Part shown: positions 5,110 to 12,728 of the stretch, piece by piece
How positions within the stretch are numbered: the first letter of the stretch is position 1
Layout: each line of letters begins with the position of its first letter
Assembly: GCA_029940115.1 (NCBI GenBank)
Contig: JAOZRQ010000068.1
Coordinates: forward strand, 2,057-18,003
Reading direction: 5' to 3'
Source of the DNA: Desulfobacterales bacterium
GTDB taxonomy: Bacteria > Desulfobacterota > Desulfobacteria > Desulfobacterales > 4be13
Length of the DNA stretch: 15,947 nt
The notes under the pieces: model-generated
The model's database searches: none
Told to the model about the DNA's origin: nothing
What the model saw: only the letters and a program-made list of their open reading frames with translations
Position numbers and translations under genes: made by a program

Positions 5110-7557
5110 TCACGACATGAAAAACGGATCCACATCCACAACCACCTTGATGTCCCGCTGATGAAACATGGCCGGCTGTTGCGCCATCATGCGACGGACG
5201 AACCGGTGAAGGGGCCCCGAGGCGGTCTCTTTCAGAAGGATCTGCCACCTGTAGTGTTTTGCGATTTTGGAGATGGGCGATTCCACAGGCCCCAGAACCT
5301 CAACGGACTGGGAAAACGAGGCCCGTAGTGCCGAGCAGATCACGCCGATCTCCTGGGCAAGTTCCCGGGTCTTTCCCTTGTCCCTTCCGGAAATCCTCAG
5401 TTGAACCAGCCTCGAACAGGGCGGATAGCTCAAGGCCCTGCGGAAGGCGATCTCCTTGTCGTAGAACGCTTTGAAATCCTGAGCCACCGCGGCGCCGATG
5501 CTGAAATGCTGCGGATTGTAGGTTTGCAGAATCACCCGGCCGGGAACATCCCCTCGACCAGCCCTTCCGGAGACTTGGGCCAGCAATTGAAAGGTCCGTT
5601 CCCCAGCACGGAAATCCGGATGACAGAGGGAGAGGTCCGCACAGATGATCCCCACCAGGGTGATATTCGGGAAATCATGCCCCTTTGCCACCATCTGGGT
5701 CCCCACAAGGATGTCAACCTCCTGATCCCTGAGAGACTTCAGAATCGCCACGATCGAACCCTTTTTGGTGGTGGTGTCCCGGTCCATTCTCACGACTCTC
5801 GCATCCGGGAAAAGGGACGTTATGGCGGATTCCAGCTTTTCCGTGCCCAAACCAAGCAGCTTGATGCTCGGGGAATCACAGGTGGGACACCTTGAGCCCG
5901 ACGGAAGAGCAAAGCCGCAGTAATGGCATTTATATGCCTTTTGCGACTGATGGAAGGTGAGGGTGACATCGCAATTGTCACAGCGGATCGGGTCTCCGCA
6001 CACCGCACAGAGCGGAAAGCCAGCGAATCCCCGGCGATTCAGAAAGATGAGGGACTGCTCTCCCCTATTCAGGGTTTCACCCATCGCGGCGTGAAGCGCG
6101 GGGGTGATGAAGCGATGGGCACCTCTCTCATCTCTGCTTTTCCGCAGGTCAACCAGATGGATATCCGGGAGGGAACGTTTCTCAACCCGCTCGTTCAGGC
6201 GGACTTCGACGAATTTCCTGATCTCCACGTTGTGGTATGATTGAAGCGAGGGGGTGGCGGAACCGAGCAGGGCGACGCTCTCGGAAAGCTTGGCCCGGAC
6301 CACCGCCATGTCCCTGGCATTATACGCGAAATCGCTCTCCTGCTTATAGGACGTGTCGTGCTCCTCATCCACGATGATCAGCCCGATATCCGAAAAGGGC
6401 GCGAAGATGGCGGATCGGGCGCCGATCGCGATGCGCACCTCATGGTTGCGGATACGCATCCACTGATCATAGCGTTCTCCCGCGGAGAGACCGCTATGGA
6501 GCACCGCGATGCATTCTCCGAAACGGGCGCGGAACCGTCTCTCCATCTGGGAGATCAGGGCAATCTCAGGGACGAGCACCAGCACCGATTTCCCCATGTT
6601 GATGACCGCCGCGGCCAGTTGCATATAGACTTCGGTCTTTCCGCTGCCGGTCACCCCTGCGAGAAGGTAGGTCGCAAATCCGTTTTCCAGGGAACCGAGT
6701 ATTTGAGAGACCACTTCGTTCTGTTCCTCGGTGAGGGTGAGCGGATGATCTGGGGTGACCGGTTCGCCAAAGGGATCCCGGTAAACCTTTTTCTCAAAGA
6801 TCGAAATGTATCCCGCTTGTTCCAGGGGCCTAATGAGCCGGGAAGCGGAGGGGACATGTTTTCCGAGCGCCTTGACCGACAGGTCGCCTTTGGCATGCAG
6901 GATTTGGATGATTTTGGCCTTTGCTTTGGAAAGATCTTGGGGTATCTCGATGTCGTTTTTCATGCCGACGTGGCGTTCGGTTCTCGGCCGTGTCCGCCCC
7001 CCTTCCATCTCTCTTTTCCTGACCAACCAGCCCTTGTTCTCCATGATTCGGATCAGGGAACTCGGGATATCCCTTCCCAATGTCTTGCCAAGGGCTTTCA
7101 TCCGGCAGGGGTCCTGTTGCAGATGGGTCAATATCTCACGTTGCAAAGGGGTGAGCCGTTCTTGGGAGAGTTCATCTTCACCCGATGCGGTGATCGAGAG
7201 CGTGAGATGATCGTAAAGATTCAGCCCTCGGGGAAGCGCGCGCCGGATCACCTCACCAATCGGATGGATGTAGTAGTCGGCAATCCACCTGAAAAAGGGG
7301 ATCATGGGAGGAGAGAAGATCGGGATATCGTCAAGGACATCCAAGATCACCTTTATCTCATACTTGTCGGTATGTTCGGCCGGCCCCAGAACGTATCCTG
7401 TCACCCTGCGCCTGCCAAAAGGGACCAGCACCCTTTTCCCCGACGACACAAATGGGGAAAGGGTCTCCGAGACCGCATAGGTGAAGGTGTTCTCCACGGG
7501 AAGGGCAATGGCCACATCTATGTATGCTGAAGCTGTCATCATTTTTTGTCTCGCCAT
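5110..7557 (-). CDS. priA: primosomal protein N' (replication restart helicase PriA)
   Basis: PriA is a superfamily-2 3'-to-5' DNA helicase that recognises stalled forks and reloads the replicative helicase. Residues 8-110 form the 3'-DNA-binding domain (YIDVAIALPVENTFTYAV...GKRVLVPFG). A winged-helix region follows to about 265. The helicase core has Walker A GVTGSGKTE (301-309), DEEH (397-400), GSAT (432-435), GTQMVAKGHDF (619-629) and QVSGRAGRGD (661-670). Eight cysteines in four C-x2-C pairs (C517/520, 526/529, 544/547, 557/560) bind the two zinc ions. All catalytic signatures are present. At 815 residues it is longer than the E. coli protein (732). The start at 7557 has only a weak GGGAACGAG upstream; ATG at 7542 or 7539 is possible. 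glnE lies upstream on the same strand after a 279-bp spacer. Confidence 0.97.
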   Translation of the reverse strand: MARQKMMTASAYIDVAIALPVENTFTYAVSETLSPFVSSGKRVLVPFGRRRVTGYVLGPAEHTDKYEIKVILDVLDDIPIFSPPMIPFFRWIADYYIHPIGEVIRRALPRGLNLYDHLTLSITASGEDELSQERLTPLQREILTHLQQDPCRMKALGKTLGRDIPSSLIRIMENKGWLVRKREMEGGRTRPRTERHVGMKNDIEIPQDLSKAKAKIIQILHAKGDLSVKALGKHVPSASRLIRPLEQAGYISIFEKKVYRDPFGEPVTPDHPLTLTEEQNEVVSQILGSLENGFATYLLAGVTGSGKTEVYMQLAAAVINMGKSVLVLVPEIALISQMERRFRARFGECIAVLHSGLSAGERYDQWMRIRNHEVRIAIGARSAIFAPFSDIGLIIVDEEHDTSYKQESDFAYNARDMAVVRAKLSESVALLGSATPSLQSYHNVEIRKFVEVRLNERVEKRSLPDIHLVDLRKSRDERGAHRFITPALHAAMGETLNRGEQSLIFLNRRGFAGFPLCAVCGDPIRCDNCDVTLTFHQSQKAYKCHYCGFALPSGSRCPTCDSPSIKLLGLGTEKLESAITSLFPDARVVRMDRDTTTKKGSIVAILKSLRDQEVDILVGTQMVAKGHDFPNITLVGIICADLSLCHPDFRAGERTFQLLAQVSGRAGRGDVPGRVILQTYNPQHFSIGAAVAQDFKAFYDKEIAFRRALSYPPCSRLVQLRISGRDKGKTRELAQEIGVICSALRASFSQSVEVLGPVESPISKIAKHYRWQILLKETASGPLHRFVRRMMAQQPAMFHQRDIKVVVDVDPFFMS

Positions 7558-7655
7558 CTCGTTCCCACACTCCGCGTCACTGCCATTGAGTTAAGGGCAA
7601 AATCTCTCTGGAGGCGGGTGTGACTGCCTGAAATCAGCTGATTACAACGGATTTA

Positions 7656-7783
7656 GGGGAGCCCGTGCCTGCCCTTCCCCGTTGCGGGCGCCTCACATGC
7701 CCACATGCATGTGTACGCCCATGAGCGACGGGCATGTCCGTGCCCACAAATGTTCACGGCAGGGCGAGGGGGCACGGGCCTCC
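7656..7783. repeat. GC-rich imperfect inverted repeat
   Basis: GGAGCCCGTGCC (7658-7669) pairs with GGCACGGGCCTCC (7771-7783) with a one-base bulge. The intervening GC-rich DNA contains the palindrome ACATGCATGT and GCCCATG/CATGCCC motifs. It fills most of the glnE-priA spacer. No coding potential is apparent. It may be a degenerate palindromic repeat or an extended transcript hairpin between the two genes. Confidence 0.5.
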
Positions 7784-7836
7784 GCCAAACTGCAAGTCTG
7801 GCACTCCGGACAATCTTTTTGTTGAAGGCCATATAA

Positions 7837-10755
7837 TCAGTAAGGGGAAGTCGGGACATTCCCGAGAAAATCATTCCAGATGTCTGCCACTTTTTCCCGC
7901 AGAAGACGGAATCGGCCTTCAGGGACCTTTGCGGCTCTGTCCTGTAGGCTGAGTCTGTGGCTGACGGTTCGATAGGTCAGATAGGCTTTCCTGAGAAAAT
8001 ACGCGGTGACCCGGTCGATCACCTCCGTTTCGGCCAAGACGCCGATGAGGCGCACATTGTCCGTCCATCTGAGGATTTCGGGATGCTCATGGGATTTCAG
8101 CAACACCAGATATTGCACCAGAAATTCCACGTCCACCATCCCGCCCCGATCCTGCTTGAGATCGAAGATGTCCGGTTCGGGGGTGACGAGTTCCTTCCGC
8201 ATCCGTTCCCGCATCTCCACGACCTCTTTCCTGAGGGTGACCGGATCCCTCGGCTGGGCCAGCCCGGCCCTCCGAATATCCGCAAAACGGCTTGCCAGAC
8301 GGATGTTTCCGTTGACGAATCTCGCCCGTATCAGGGCCTGCTTTTCCCATGTCCATGCCTCCGCCATCTGATACGCCTGAAACGCATCGATGTGGCAGAC
8401 CAGAGAGCCGGAACGCCCGCTGGGCCGGAGTCTCATGTCGGCTTCATACAGGATGCCGGCAGGGGTCCGGGCCGTCAAAATGTGAATGACCCGCTGCCCC
8501 AGACGGGCGAAAAAATAGTTGCTCTCAATAGGGCGATTCCCCCCTTGGGTCTCCTCGTTTGTCCCTGCGTGAAGGAAAACCAAGTCGAGGTCCGAGACAT
8601 ACCCCAGCTCAAGGCCCCCGAGCTTTCCATATGCGATGATGGCGAATCCTTTGTCAAACCTATCTTCCTTCAGGCGACAGACTGGTTTTCCGTGGATGTC
8701 AACCAAGTGATTCCAAGCGAGTTCAACCACTTCGTTCAAAATGGTCTCCGCGATGTCGGAGAGATGATCGCTCACCTTCATCAGGGGAAGGGCTTCGGTG
8801 ATATCCGCGGCCGCGACGCGCAAGATGTTCATCTGGTTGAATGTTCGCAATCCATCCATCTGATACTCCAGATCCTGGGAGGGGATCTGGTCCAGCCGGT
8901 GCCGGAGTTTCGCTTCAAGTTCAGGTCGTTTCGGGGGAGCGTAGAGCGTCTGAGGATCAAGGAATTCGTCCAAGAGCACGGGATGACGGGTCAGATAGGT
9001 GAGTATCCATGAACTCTCATTGGCAAGCCGGACCAGATGCGTCCGAGCGATGGGGTTCTCCAACAGGAGAGAGATGTAGCTGGTGCGCTTTTTGATGCTC
9101 TGGATCAGGTCAATAATACGGTTCAAGGCAAGCCCGGAATGTTTGGAGAGGCCAGTCTCCTCCAGAACCAGGGGAATCAACCGGTCTATGCGATCTCGGC
9201 CTTCCCGGGTGATCTCGGTCCTTGCCAAGTCATCCCGCAAGTCCTTCAGGAGTTTCAGGGGTTCTCCGGGAGGGTCGAACCCGGCTTGGGCAAGCACTTG
9301 TTGCGCGTGTTCCTCTCCCGCCTGTTTTTTCCATAGACTGTGCAACGCGTTCCTGATGTTCCCCTCTCGCTTCTCCGAATCCTTTGTCTTGAGGAGATTC
9401 ATGAAATGATGATGAACGGTCTCCATGTGCTGTCCGAGTTGTGAGGCAAACTCCTTTTGGAAGGCAAAGCCCATGGAGCGGGAAAGGCACTCCTTTCCCA
9501 ACGGATCCCGAGGGAGTTTCTGGGTCTGCTGATCCGAAAACTCCTGAAGATGGTGTTCGGTGTTACGCAGAAACAGGTAGGCCGTGTTCAGCTCATTGCA
9601 TACCTTTTGCGATATGTGGTTCTCCCGGGCAAGCGTCTGCAACACCTTTTGAATGCCCGGTTCCTGAAGGGAACGGACAAAGCCTCCCCGGATCAGTTGG
9701 AATATCTGTCCGAAGAACTCTATTTCCCGGATCCCCCCGGGGCCCAGCTTGATATCCGCCTTCATCCCTTTTCGTCTGACTTCAAGGGAAATCTTCTGTT
9801 TCATCTCTCGCAACGATTCAAACGCGCCGAAGTCGAGATATTTGCGATAAACAAAGGGGTTCAGGCGGGCGATGAGCCGTTGGCCCGCGGCCGTGTCGCC
9901 GGCCGAGGGTCTCGCCTTGATCCAGGCGTAACGCTCCCATTCCCTGCCCTGGCTCTGGTAATAGTTCTCCATCGCGTCGAAGCTCATGACCAGGGGGCCG
10001 CTTTCACCGTAGGGCCGGAGTCCCACATCCACTCTGAATACAAATCCCTCAGGGGTTTTCGTGCTCAACACCTTTACCAGACGCCGGCAGAGTTTGAGAA
10101 AGAATTCGTCGTTGTTCAGGGGGGCGAGGGGTGAGGGGTGAGCGGCAAGGGGGGTTGTCTCACCGATTTCGGGGTATGCGAAGATCAGGTCAATGTCCGA
10201 GGAGAAATTGAGCTCGCCTGCGCCGAGTTTGCCCATGGCGATGACCACAAGGTGTTGCGGAGAGCCATCACTGCCGAAGGGAATGCCTGATGTCGCGCAC
10301 TGCCATTGATACAGCAGAGAGAGGGCATGTCCGACACATGCGTCGGCAAAAGCGGAGAGATCGCCCATGGTTTCGGAGAGATCGGCGAGACCGGCGAGGT
10401 CGCGGCAGGCGATTCGGAGCATCTCACGCCGGCGGAACACCCGGAGGATGCGGATGAGCGCGTCCTCCTCCGCCACTTGGAAGAGAAGATTCCGGAGCTT
10501 ATGATCGTATTCATCTGTAAGATATGTTCTCTGGAGATCGCCGCTCAAGATAAGGTCATTCGGCACCTGGGGATGCCGGATGCAGGTCTTTGCGACAAAA
10601 TCGCTGAAGGTGAACACCCGTTTGAAAAGAGAGAGGCGTTCAGGATCATCAAGTGGGAAAATCCCTGCTGAATCCGAGGCCGTGCGGAATTCGTCCCACT
10701 TTCTCTCGGTCTCCTTTGCCAGTTCTTCTGAAAGGTTGTCTATCTTCATATCCAT
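7837..10755 (-). CDS. glnE: glutamine synthetase adenylyltransferase/deadenylase
   Basis: GlnE reversibly adenylylates a tyrosine of glutamine synthetase, switching nitrogen assimilation according to PII and glutamine. The 972-residue protein has the expected duplicated nucleotidyltransferase layout: an N-terminal deadenylase domain with GKLGAGELNFSSDIDL (175-190, metal ligands D187 and D189) and RPYGESGPLV, and a C-terminal adenylyltransferase domain with GKLGGLELGYVSDLDL (710-725, D722 and D724) and RLRPSGRSGSLV. Helical PII-response segments lie between and after. Length is close to E. coli GlnE (about 945). The start at 10755 has GAGGAA about 9 nt upstream. Residues 200-215 (PLAAHPSPLAPLN) are a low-complexity insert coded by GAGGGGT-type repeats. 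Glutamine synthetase and PII genes are not in the window. Confidence 0.97.
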   Translation of the reverse strand: MDMKIDNLSEELAKETERKWDEFRTASDSAGIFPLDDPERLSLFKRVFTFSDFVAKTCIRHPQVPNDLILSGDLQRTYLTDEYDHKLRNLLFQVAEEDALIRILRVFRRREMLRIACRDLAGLADLSETMGDLSAFADACVGHALSLLYQWQCATSGIPFGSDGSPQHLVVIAMGKLGAGELNFSSDIDLIFAYPEIGETTPLAAHPSPLAPLNNDEFFLKLCRRLVKVLSTKTPEGFVFRVDVGLRPYGESGPLVMSFDAMENYYQSQGREWERYAWIKARPSAGDTAAGQRLIARLNPFVYRKYLDFGAFESLREMKQKISLEVRRKGMKADIKLGPGGIREIEFFGQIFQLIRGGFVRSLQEPGIQKVLQTLARENHISQKVCNELNTAYLFLRNTEHHLQEFSDQQTQKLPRDPLGKECLSRSMGFAFQKEFASQLGQHMETVHHHFMNLLKTKDSEKREGNIRNALHSLWKKQAGEEHAQQVLAQAGFDPPGEPLKLLKDLRDDLARTEITREGRDRIDRLIPLVLEETGLSKHSGLALNRIIDLIQSIKKRTSYISLLLENPIARTHLVRLANESSWILTYLTRHPVLLDEFLDPQTLYAPPKRPELEAKLRHRLDQIPSQDLEYQMDGLRTFNQMNILRVAAADITEALPLMKVSDHLSDIAETILNEVVELAWNHLVDIHGKPVCRLKEDRFDKGFAIIAYGKLGGLELGYVSDLDLVFLHAGTNEETQGGNRPIESNYFFARLGQRVIHILTARTPAGILYEADMRLRPSGRSGSLVCHIDAFQAYQMAEAWTWEKQALIRARFVNGNIRLASRFADIRRAGLAQPRDPVTLRKEVVEMRERMRKELVTPEPDIFDLKQDRGGMVDVEFLVQYLVLLKSHEHPEILRWTDNVRLIGVLAETEVIDRVTAYFLRKAYLTYRTVSHRLSLQDRAAKVPEGRFRLLREKVADIWNDFLGNVPTSPY

Positions 10756-10786
10756 GGCGTTTATTCCTCGTTACCTCGTTGCTCGG

Positions 10787-10821
10787 CCCTTCTCATAACT
10801 ACAAGGATGGCTTATGAGAAG
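10787..10821. repeat. palindromic member of the CTTATAAG repeat family
   Basis: CTTCTCATAA and TTATGAGAAG are exact reverse complements around CTACAAGGATGG. The family consensus elsewhere has CTTCTTATAA/TTATAAGAAG, so both arms carry the paired change. It sits 32 bp upstream of the glnE start and could overlap its promoter or leader. Confidence 0.8.
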
Positions 10822-10826
10822 CGACG

Positions 10827-10873
10827 CCGGGGGATCAATCCCCCGGCTGACAGCGAAAGTACGCTAAAGCGCA
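10827..10873. repeat. hairpin-plus-tail repeat
   Basis: CCGGGGGAT-CA-ATCCCCCGG (10827-10846) has the same 9-2-9 geometry as the hairpins at 101 and 314 but a different stem sequence. It is followed by CTGACAGCGAAAG and GCTAAAGC, matching the tail CTGAAAGCGAAAG...GCTAAAGC of those copies. This is a third, divergent member of that family. Confidence 0.8.
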
Positions 10874-10929
10874 CTGCATCAACGCTTGGCTTCGGCCTGC
10901 CTCCTTGTATAATTCCCCCCAATCGAAAG

Positions 10930-11031
10930 CCCTTCTTATAAGCCATCCTTGTAGTTCCAAAAGTGCCGGGCCCTTCTTGCAACTAGTTCCAGGGGGCCAA
11001 CCCCTTCTTATAAGCCATCCTTGTAGTAGTT
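10930..11031. repeat. dispersed units of the 42-bp repeat family
   Basis: Two good copies (10930-10958 and 11001-11031) of the CCCCTTCTTATAAG...CCATCCTTGTAGT unit, with a half copy between them (GCCCTTCTTGCAACTAGTTCC, about 10969-10990). They lie in the 306-bp glnE-uma2 gap, which otherwise holds only the repeats listed separately. They are in the same orientation as the nine-unit array upstream of uma2. Confidence 0.85.
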
Positions 11032-11042
11032 ACTAGGGGCCC

Positions 11043-11070
11043 GCGCCGCCTAAAGGCGGGACTACGAACT
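11043..11070 (-). repeat. hairpin repeat at 3' end of uma2
   Basis: On the minus strand this reads GTAGTCCCGCCTTTAGGCGG, a self-complementary GCCGCC/GGCGG hairpin with a GTAGT lead. It is an inverted counterpart of the element at 12085-12110 and related to 15821-15845. The uma2 stop codon TAG (11062-11064) lies inside its GTAGT lead. It could also act as a weak terminator. Confidence 0.75.
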
Positions 11071-12069
11071 GGGCTGAACTTGGGCGGTGATCTCCTCAAG
11101 CCTCCTTGAGAGTTCGGCAATTTTCTCATCGGCCAGTTTGCGGGCTTTCGCCTCAGCGTCGGCCCGCTCCTCGGCAACTTTGCGGGCTTTCGCCTCAGCC
11201 TCGGCCTGCTTTGCCTCAACGTCAGCCCGCTTTGCCTCAGCATTGGCCCGCTTTGCCTCAGCGTTGGCCCGTTTTGCCTCAATGTTGGCTTGCTCCTCGG
11301 CGGCCTTGCGGGCTTTCGCCTCGGCATCGGCCCGCCCGGCCTCGGCATCGGCCCGCCCGGCCTCGGCATCAGCCCGCTCCATGTCCGGAAGGATCGGCTC
11401 ACCAGTCTGGCCGTCCTCGACGATGACCCCGTCCTTTGACTCCGTGGGGCCGATCCAGACGTCGGTGGTCTGGCTGTATATCCTCCCCCTGTCGTCCGGG
11501 TGGATGGATATGTACCGGTTCCCGATCAGCCGGTGACCGGTGACCTCATATGCCACCTTGTCTCCCGACAGGTGCGGGTCCACGATGATGTACTCGAACA
11601 CGCCGGCCCGCCGGTAGATCTCCGGCTTGTCGTTGATGTCCTGGCTCCTGTACCGGGGGGAGACGACCTCGAGGACGAAGATGGGGCGGCCCTCCTCGTC
11701 CGGGACGGAGAATGTCCCCCTCGGCCTGCCCGGGTCCGTCACGTTCCTGATGACGCTGACGTCTGGGGCCGGGTTCGACACGCCGGGGATGCCCCACTCG
11801 ATCTTCAGGTCGCAGTAAACGGTGACGTCCTCACGGTCCCTCAGATGGAACCGGAAGATTCCCCTCAGCCGATCCACTTCCAACTCATGTAGTGTTCCCT
11901 GCATGAAATGATCCCCCTCCTCGGGGTCCAGAAAGTCGTCCGGTGTCAGCGGCACCTGATGGCTCTCGCCGCTCTCCCCGTCCACGACGGTCCGGAATCC
12001 ATAATGGAACTCGTCCTCCATATCTTCATGAGCCTCATCCGGCGTTGCGTAGCTCAATGCGGTTGACAT
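11062..12069 (-). CDS. Uma2 family (DUF820) endonuclease-like protein with coiled-coil tail
   Basis: This 335-residue protein has an N-terminal PD-(D/E)xK nuclease-fold domain of the Uma2/DUF820 type: NPAPDVSVI (candidate metal ligand D103), FVLEVVSP (E134), then DINDKPEIYRRAGVFEYIIVDP (148-164 core). Residues 228-326 form a highly charged alanine-rich coiled coil written in exact seven-residue repeats (RADAEAG, RANAEAK), reflecting 21-bp DNA repeats around 11237-11375. Uma2 proteins are abundant and multicopy in cyanobacteria and some large deltaproteobacteria; their biological role is not established. The start at 12069 is supported by AAGGAGAGG. The gene looks more GC-rich than its neighbours and is bracketed by inverted hairpin repeats, consistent with spread as a cassette. 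Confidence 0.88.
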   Translation of the reverse strand: MSTALSYATPDEAHEDMEDEFHYGFRTVVDGESGESHQVPLTPDDFLDPEEGDHFMQGTLHELEVDRLRGIFRFHLRDREDVTVYCDLKIEWGIPGVSNPAPDVSVIRNVTDPGRPRGTFSVPDEEGRPIFVLEVVSPRYRSQDINDKPEIYRRAGVFEYIIVDPHLSGDKVAYEVTGHRLIGNRYISIHPDDRGRIYSQTTDVWIGPTESKDGVIVEDGQTGEPILPDMERADAEAGRADAEAGRADAEAKARKAAEEQANIEAKRANAEAKRANAEAKRADVEAKQAEAEAKARKVAEERADAEAKARKLADEKIAELSRRLEEITAQVQPSS

Positions 12070-12084
12070 GGTTCCTCTCCTTTG

Positions 12085-12110
12085 GTTTGTAGTTCCGCCT
12101 TCAGGCGGTT
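12085..12110 (+). repeat. hairpin repeat upstream of uma2
   Basis: GTTTGTAGTTCCGCCTTCAGGCGG with a CCGCCT/AGGCGG stem, beginning 16 bp upstream of the uma2 start codon. It matches 15821-15845 exactly over 25 bp and matches 11043-11070 in inverted orientation (18 of 20 core positions). Confidence 0.85.
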
Positions 12111-12111
12111 C

Positions 12112-12140
12112 AGATCATCCTTGTACCATATGGATGATCT
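12112..12140. promoter_or_regulatory. inverted repeat, possible operator for uma2
   Basis: AGATCATCC (12112-12120) and GGATGATCT (12132-12140) are perfect 9-bp arms around an 11-nt spacer, about 45 bp upstream of the uma2 start. The 20-bp centre-to-centre spacing (about two helical turns) suits a dimeric regulator; an RNA hairpin in the leader is the alternative. Between 12141 and 12279 I see nothing else convincing. Confidence 0.4.
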
Positions 12141-12279
12141 CTTTTCCACACATTTCCAACTTTTTTTCCTGAATCACGGATTTGGCGCAACGTCTAAAGG
12201 GTCATGGTTTTGGCGGACCATGTTCCCTGAGTTGGCTGTTTTTTGGCAATGATGAAGACGGACATACCACCAATCAAAT

Positions 12280-12345
12280 CCCCTTCTTATAACTAACAAG
12301 GATGGTTTATAAGAAAAACTACAAGGATCGCTTATAAGAAAAGAC
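12280..12345. repeat. inverted units flanking the 42-bp array
   Basis: CCCCTTCTTATAA followed by inverted pieces ACAAGGATGGTTTATAAG and ACTACAAGGATCGCTTATAAG. This flank contains the family in the opposite orientation, so the left edge of the array is palindromic, like the solitary copy at 10787-10821. Confidence 0.8.
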
Positions 12346-12352
12346 ATCGAAA

Positions 12353-12723
12353 CCCCTTCTTATAAGCCATCCCTGTAGTTCCCACCAAGCGAAGCCCCTT
12401 CTTACAAGCCATCCTTGTAGTTCCCATCACCCGGAGCCCCTTCTTATAAGCCATCCCTGTAGTTATAATCAAGCGAAGCCCCTTCTTATAAGCCATCCCT
12501 GTAGTTATAATCAAGCGAAACCCCTTCTTATAAGCCATCCCTGTAGTTCCCACCAAGCGGAGCCCCTTCTTATAAACCATCCCTGTAGTTTCCACCAATC
12601 GGAGCCCCTTCTTATAAGCCATCCCTGTAGTTCCAACCAATCGGAGCCCCTTCTTATAAGCCATCCCTGTAGTTATAATCAAGCGAAGCCCCTTCTTATA
12701 AGCCATCCTTGTAGTTATAATCA
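12353..12723. repeat. 42-bp tandem array, nine units
   Basis: CCCCTTCTTATAAG starts at 12353, 12395, 12437, 12479, 12521, 12563, 12605, 12647 and 12689: nine units with a constant 42-bp period. About 27 bp is conserved through CCATCC(C/T)TGTAGTT. The remaining 15 bp varies among a few related forms (ATAATCAAGCGAAG, CCACCAAGCGGAG, CCAACCAATCGGAG). It ends about 6 bp beyond the stop of the CPBP protease gene. Because 42 is divisible by three, the minus strand stays open as a 14-residue repeat (MAYKKGLRL...TTG), but solitary intergenic copies argue that the DNA or RNA, not a protein, is what is conserved. Confidence 0.95.
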
Positions 12724-12728
12724 GGAGC

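Noticed and set aside
6241..7530. 429-codon plus-strand ORF opposite priA
   Set aside because: It lies wholly antisense to a helicase with all motifs intact and has shadow-like composition. The same holds for plus-strand frames at 7957-9012 and 9457-10134 (opposite glnE) and 13721-15121 (opposite the response regulator).
12332..12706. Minus-strand protein of 14-residue repeats (MAYKKGLRL...)
   Set aside because: The frame is open only because the period is divisible by three. Solitary units elsewhere are intergenic, and unit differences change residues (A to V, Y to C) without preference for silent changes.
12353..12723. CRISPR array
   Set aside because: The variable parts are only about 15 bp, similar to one another and partly repeated, and there are no cas genes. 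The array is a 42-bp tandem repeat, not repeat-spacer DNA.
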